This document shows positions 62,658 through 64,000 of a DNA stretch of 64,000 bases, piece after piece; within the stretch, counting starts at the first letter, position 1, and each line of letters opens with the position of its first letter. A program made the position numbers and the translations under genes. This DNA comes from Mesocentrotus franciscanus (Eukaryota; Echinodermata; Echinoidea; Camarodonta; Strongylocentrotidae): NCBI GenBank assembly GCA_037976565.1, contig CP137673.1:5344863-5408862 (forward strand). Direction: 5' to 3'. The notes below the pieces were generated by a model. It ran no database searches, was not told where the DNA came from, and saw only the letters and a list, made by a program, of their open reading frames with translations.

Positions 62658-63400
62658 GCAAATAGCGAGTTAGATCGCTACAGTTGGCGCTCTCATATTA
62701 GTAGTGGTAGAATTCAAATAGCGAGTTAGATCGCTACAGTTGGGGCTCTTCTACTAGTAGTGGTAGAATTCAAATAGCGAGTTAGATCGCTACAGTTGGC
62801 GCTCTCCTACTAGTAGTGGTAGAATTCAAATAGCGAGTTAGATCGCTATTTGAATTCTACAACTACTAATAGGAGAGCGCCAACTGTAGCGATCTAACTC
62901 TATTACAGAAATCGCTACTGTATAGATATTAGTAAGAGTATGTACTAGTAGGAGACCGCCAACTGTAGCGATCTAACTCGCTATTTGAATTTCGTTCTTA
63001 TAAAGGAGAGCGCATCAGCCGTAGCGATCTAACTCGCTATTTGAATTCTACCACTACTAGTAGGAGAGCGCCAACTGTAGCGATCTGACTCGCTATTACA
63101 GAAATCGCTACTGTATAGATATTAGTAAGAGTATGTACTAGTAGGAGAGCGCCAACTGTAGCGATCTAACTCGCTATTTGGATTTCGCTCTTATATAGGA
63201 GAGCGCAGCAGCCGTAGCGATCTAACTCGCTATTTGAATTCTACCACTACTAATAGGAGAGCGCCAACTGTAGCGATCTAACTCGCTATTTGAATTTCGC
63301 TCTTATATAGGAGAGCGCAGCAGCCGAAGGGATCTAACTCGCTATTGTAAATGTCGCTACTATATAGTTTGTAGTAGGAGTTTGTCGCAACAAATTTCTG
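62658..63400. repeat. Head-to-head minisatellite with TAGCGAGTTAGATCGCTA units
   Basis: Direct units of about 60 bp (AAATAGCGAGTTAGATCGCT, ACAGTTGGCGCTCTC, CTAGTAGTGGTAGAATTC) run to about 62840. The turn is the palindrome centred on 62840 (arms GAATTCAAATAGCGA / TCGCTATTTGAATTC). The inverse units then run to about 63400. Each unit also contains the short palindrome AGCGA..TCGCT. Confidence 0.93.
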
Positions 63401-63689
63401 CTCTTATATATGAGAGCACAAAATCGCTACGTTTGCGAGAGAGTAAAGTCCCGAATAAGAAATTAACGACGTTTGAATTTTATTTGGGGGTAACTGCCCC
63501 CATCAGTACGTCAGTGTTCAGGGGCTCATAACTTTTCACTCCTATCCTATTGGTGGGGCTTTTTTGGGGGGCGAAAATGCGTTTGCCCCCCACTTTTGTT
63601 CTGCCCCCACCCACCCCCCACTTCCGGCGCCCCTGATCACAAGCAATTGTCCCAAGTAAGATTTTATTTCTCAGCTATATTATGTTGGA

Positions 63690-63835
63690 AAGGTGTTCCG
63701 ACATTTGCTCCAGGTTTTATTTCGCCAAAGATATAGGATTAGGATTAGGGTTACGATTGGGATTTGGGGTTAAGGTTAGGATTAGGGTTGCGATTGGGAT
63801 TTGGGTTAGGTTTACGGTTGGAGTTAGATGGTGTT
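63690..63835 (+). repeat. Degenerate TTAGGG-like tract
   Basis: AGGATTAGGATTAGGGTTAC, GGGGTTAAGGTTAGGATTAG and similar; part of the dispersed family also seen at 16785-17000. Not a telomere: too short and impure. Confidence 0.65.
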
Positions 63836-63880
63836 GGGTCCAGGGTTGAAGTTAGGAAATCGGTTAGTGTAGAAACTTAC

Positions 63881-63931
63881 CTCGGAGCAACTGTCCAGTA
63901 GTCTGTTGCAAGTGTTATACATCCGTTGGAA
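63881..63931 (-). CDS. Candidate upstream exon of the CUB gene
   Basis: Minus-strand 51 bases, FQRMYNTCNRLLDSCSE, ending at a perfect GAG/GTAAGT donor and joining in frame to IFDG of the next exon, as a CUB third-cysteine region would. The acceptor CGCCAG lies inside a transposon-like terminus (63932 onward), which weakens the call. Confidence 0.3.
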
Positions 63932-64000
63932 CTGGCGTAGCCAAGAGGGTGGACCTGGGTCCCTAACACATTTCTGGTGCCCCCCCCCCGTTGCCCACAC
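63932..64000 (+). mobile_element. Start of another transposon-like terminus
   Basis: CTGGCGTAGCCAAGAGGGTG resembles the CAGTGGCGTAGCC termini of hAT elements. It runs off the window, so no pairing end can be shown. Confidence 0.45.

Larger units (their letters stand above)
62215..63635. mobile_element. hAT-like non-autonomous element with 8-bp target duplication
   Basis: Left end CAGGCGCGCCGGAAG, right end CTTCCGGCGCCCCTG (one mismatch). Flanked on both sides by ATCACAAG (62207-62214 and 63636-63643). The interior has a GGGGCGGAGCCCCC-containing tandem repeat and a head-to-head minisatellite. No transposase. 8-bp duplication and CAGGGGCG termini fit hAT elements. Confidence 0.88.

Overview
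The window is intron-rich, AT-rich invertebrate genomic DNA packed with MITEs, non-LTR retrotransposon pieces, tRNA-derived SINEs and triplet microsatellites. The best clue to its source is a gene with the fibropellin architecture (signal peptide, EGF, CUB, a long EGF array, avidin-like C-terminus). That architecture is known from the apical/hyaline layer of sea urchin embryos, so I infer an echinoderm, most likely an echinoid; the exact species cannot be told from the sequence. || Layout. 1-10.1 kb: 3' end of a non-LTR retrotransposon, a 2.1 kb head-to-head minisatellite array, a hAT-like element with 8-bp target duplications, promoter-like stretches (CRE, CCAAT boxes, TATA) and several MITEs. 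10,190-19,942 (+): the mitochondrial dicarboxylate carrier SLC25A10 in nine coding exons that join in frame to 346 codons. 20-29.4 kb: no recognisable gene; SINE/LINE remnants and a long GAT microsatellite. 29,459-56,321 (+): a fibropellin-1-like gene in 28 coding exons that join in frame to 1149 codons. Almost every EGF repeat is its own phase 1-1 exon. 56.3-60.4 kb: repeats and nothing recognised. 60,496-61,340 (-): the last two exons of a CUB-domain membrane protein gene that begins beyond the right edge, with an apparent one-base frameshift in a homopolymer. 62,215-63,635: a second hAT-like element, with 8-bp target duplications, carrying another head-to-head minisatellite array. || How the parts relate. 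The carrier gene is an ordinary housekeeping mitochondrial gene unrelated to its neighbours. The fibropellin-like gene and the minus-strand CUB gene both encode extracellular/cell-surface CUB proteins and converge tail to tail. The fibropellin locus shows recent exon-intron duplications, two dead EGF exon fragments, and a retrotransposon and a TTAA-flanked MITE whose empty sites survive in paralogous introns of the same gene. || Most unusual features: three separate head-to-head (foldback) minisatellite arrays, one beginning about 15 bases after a splice donor; a MITE family whose internal 87-bp unit varies in copy number between three loci; and chimeric EGF pseudoexons recording unequal exchange inside the EGF array. 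No CRISPR array, rRNA gene or convincing functional tRNA gene was seen.
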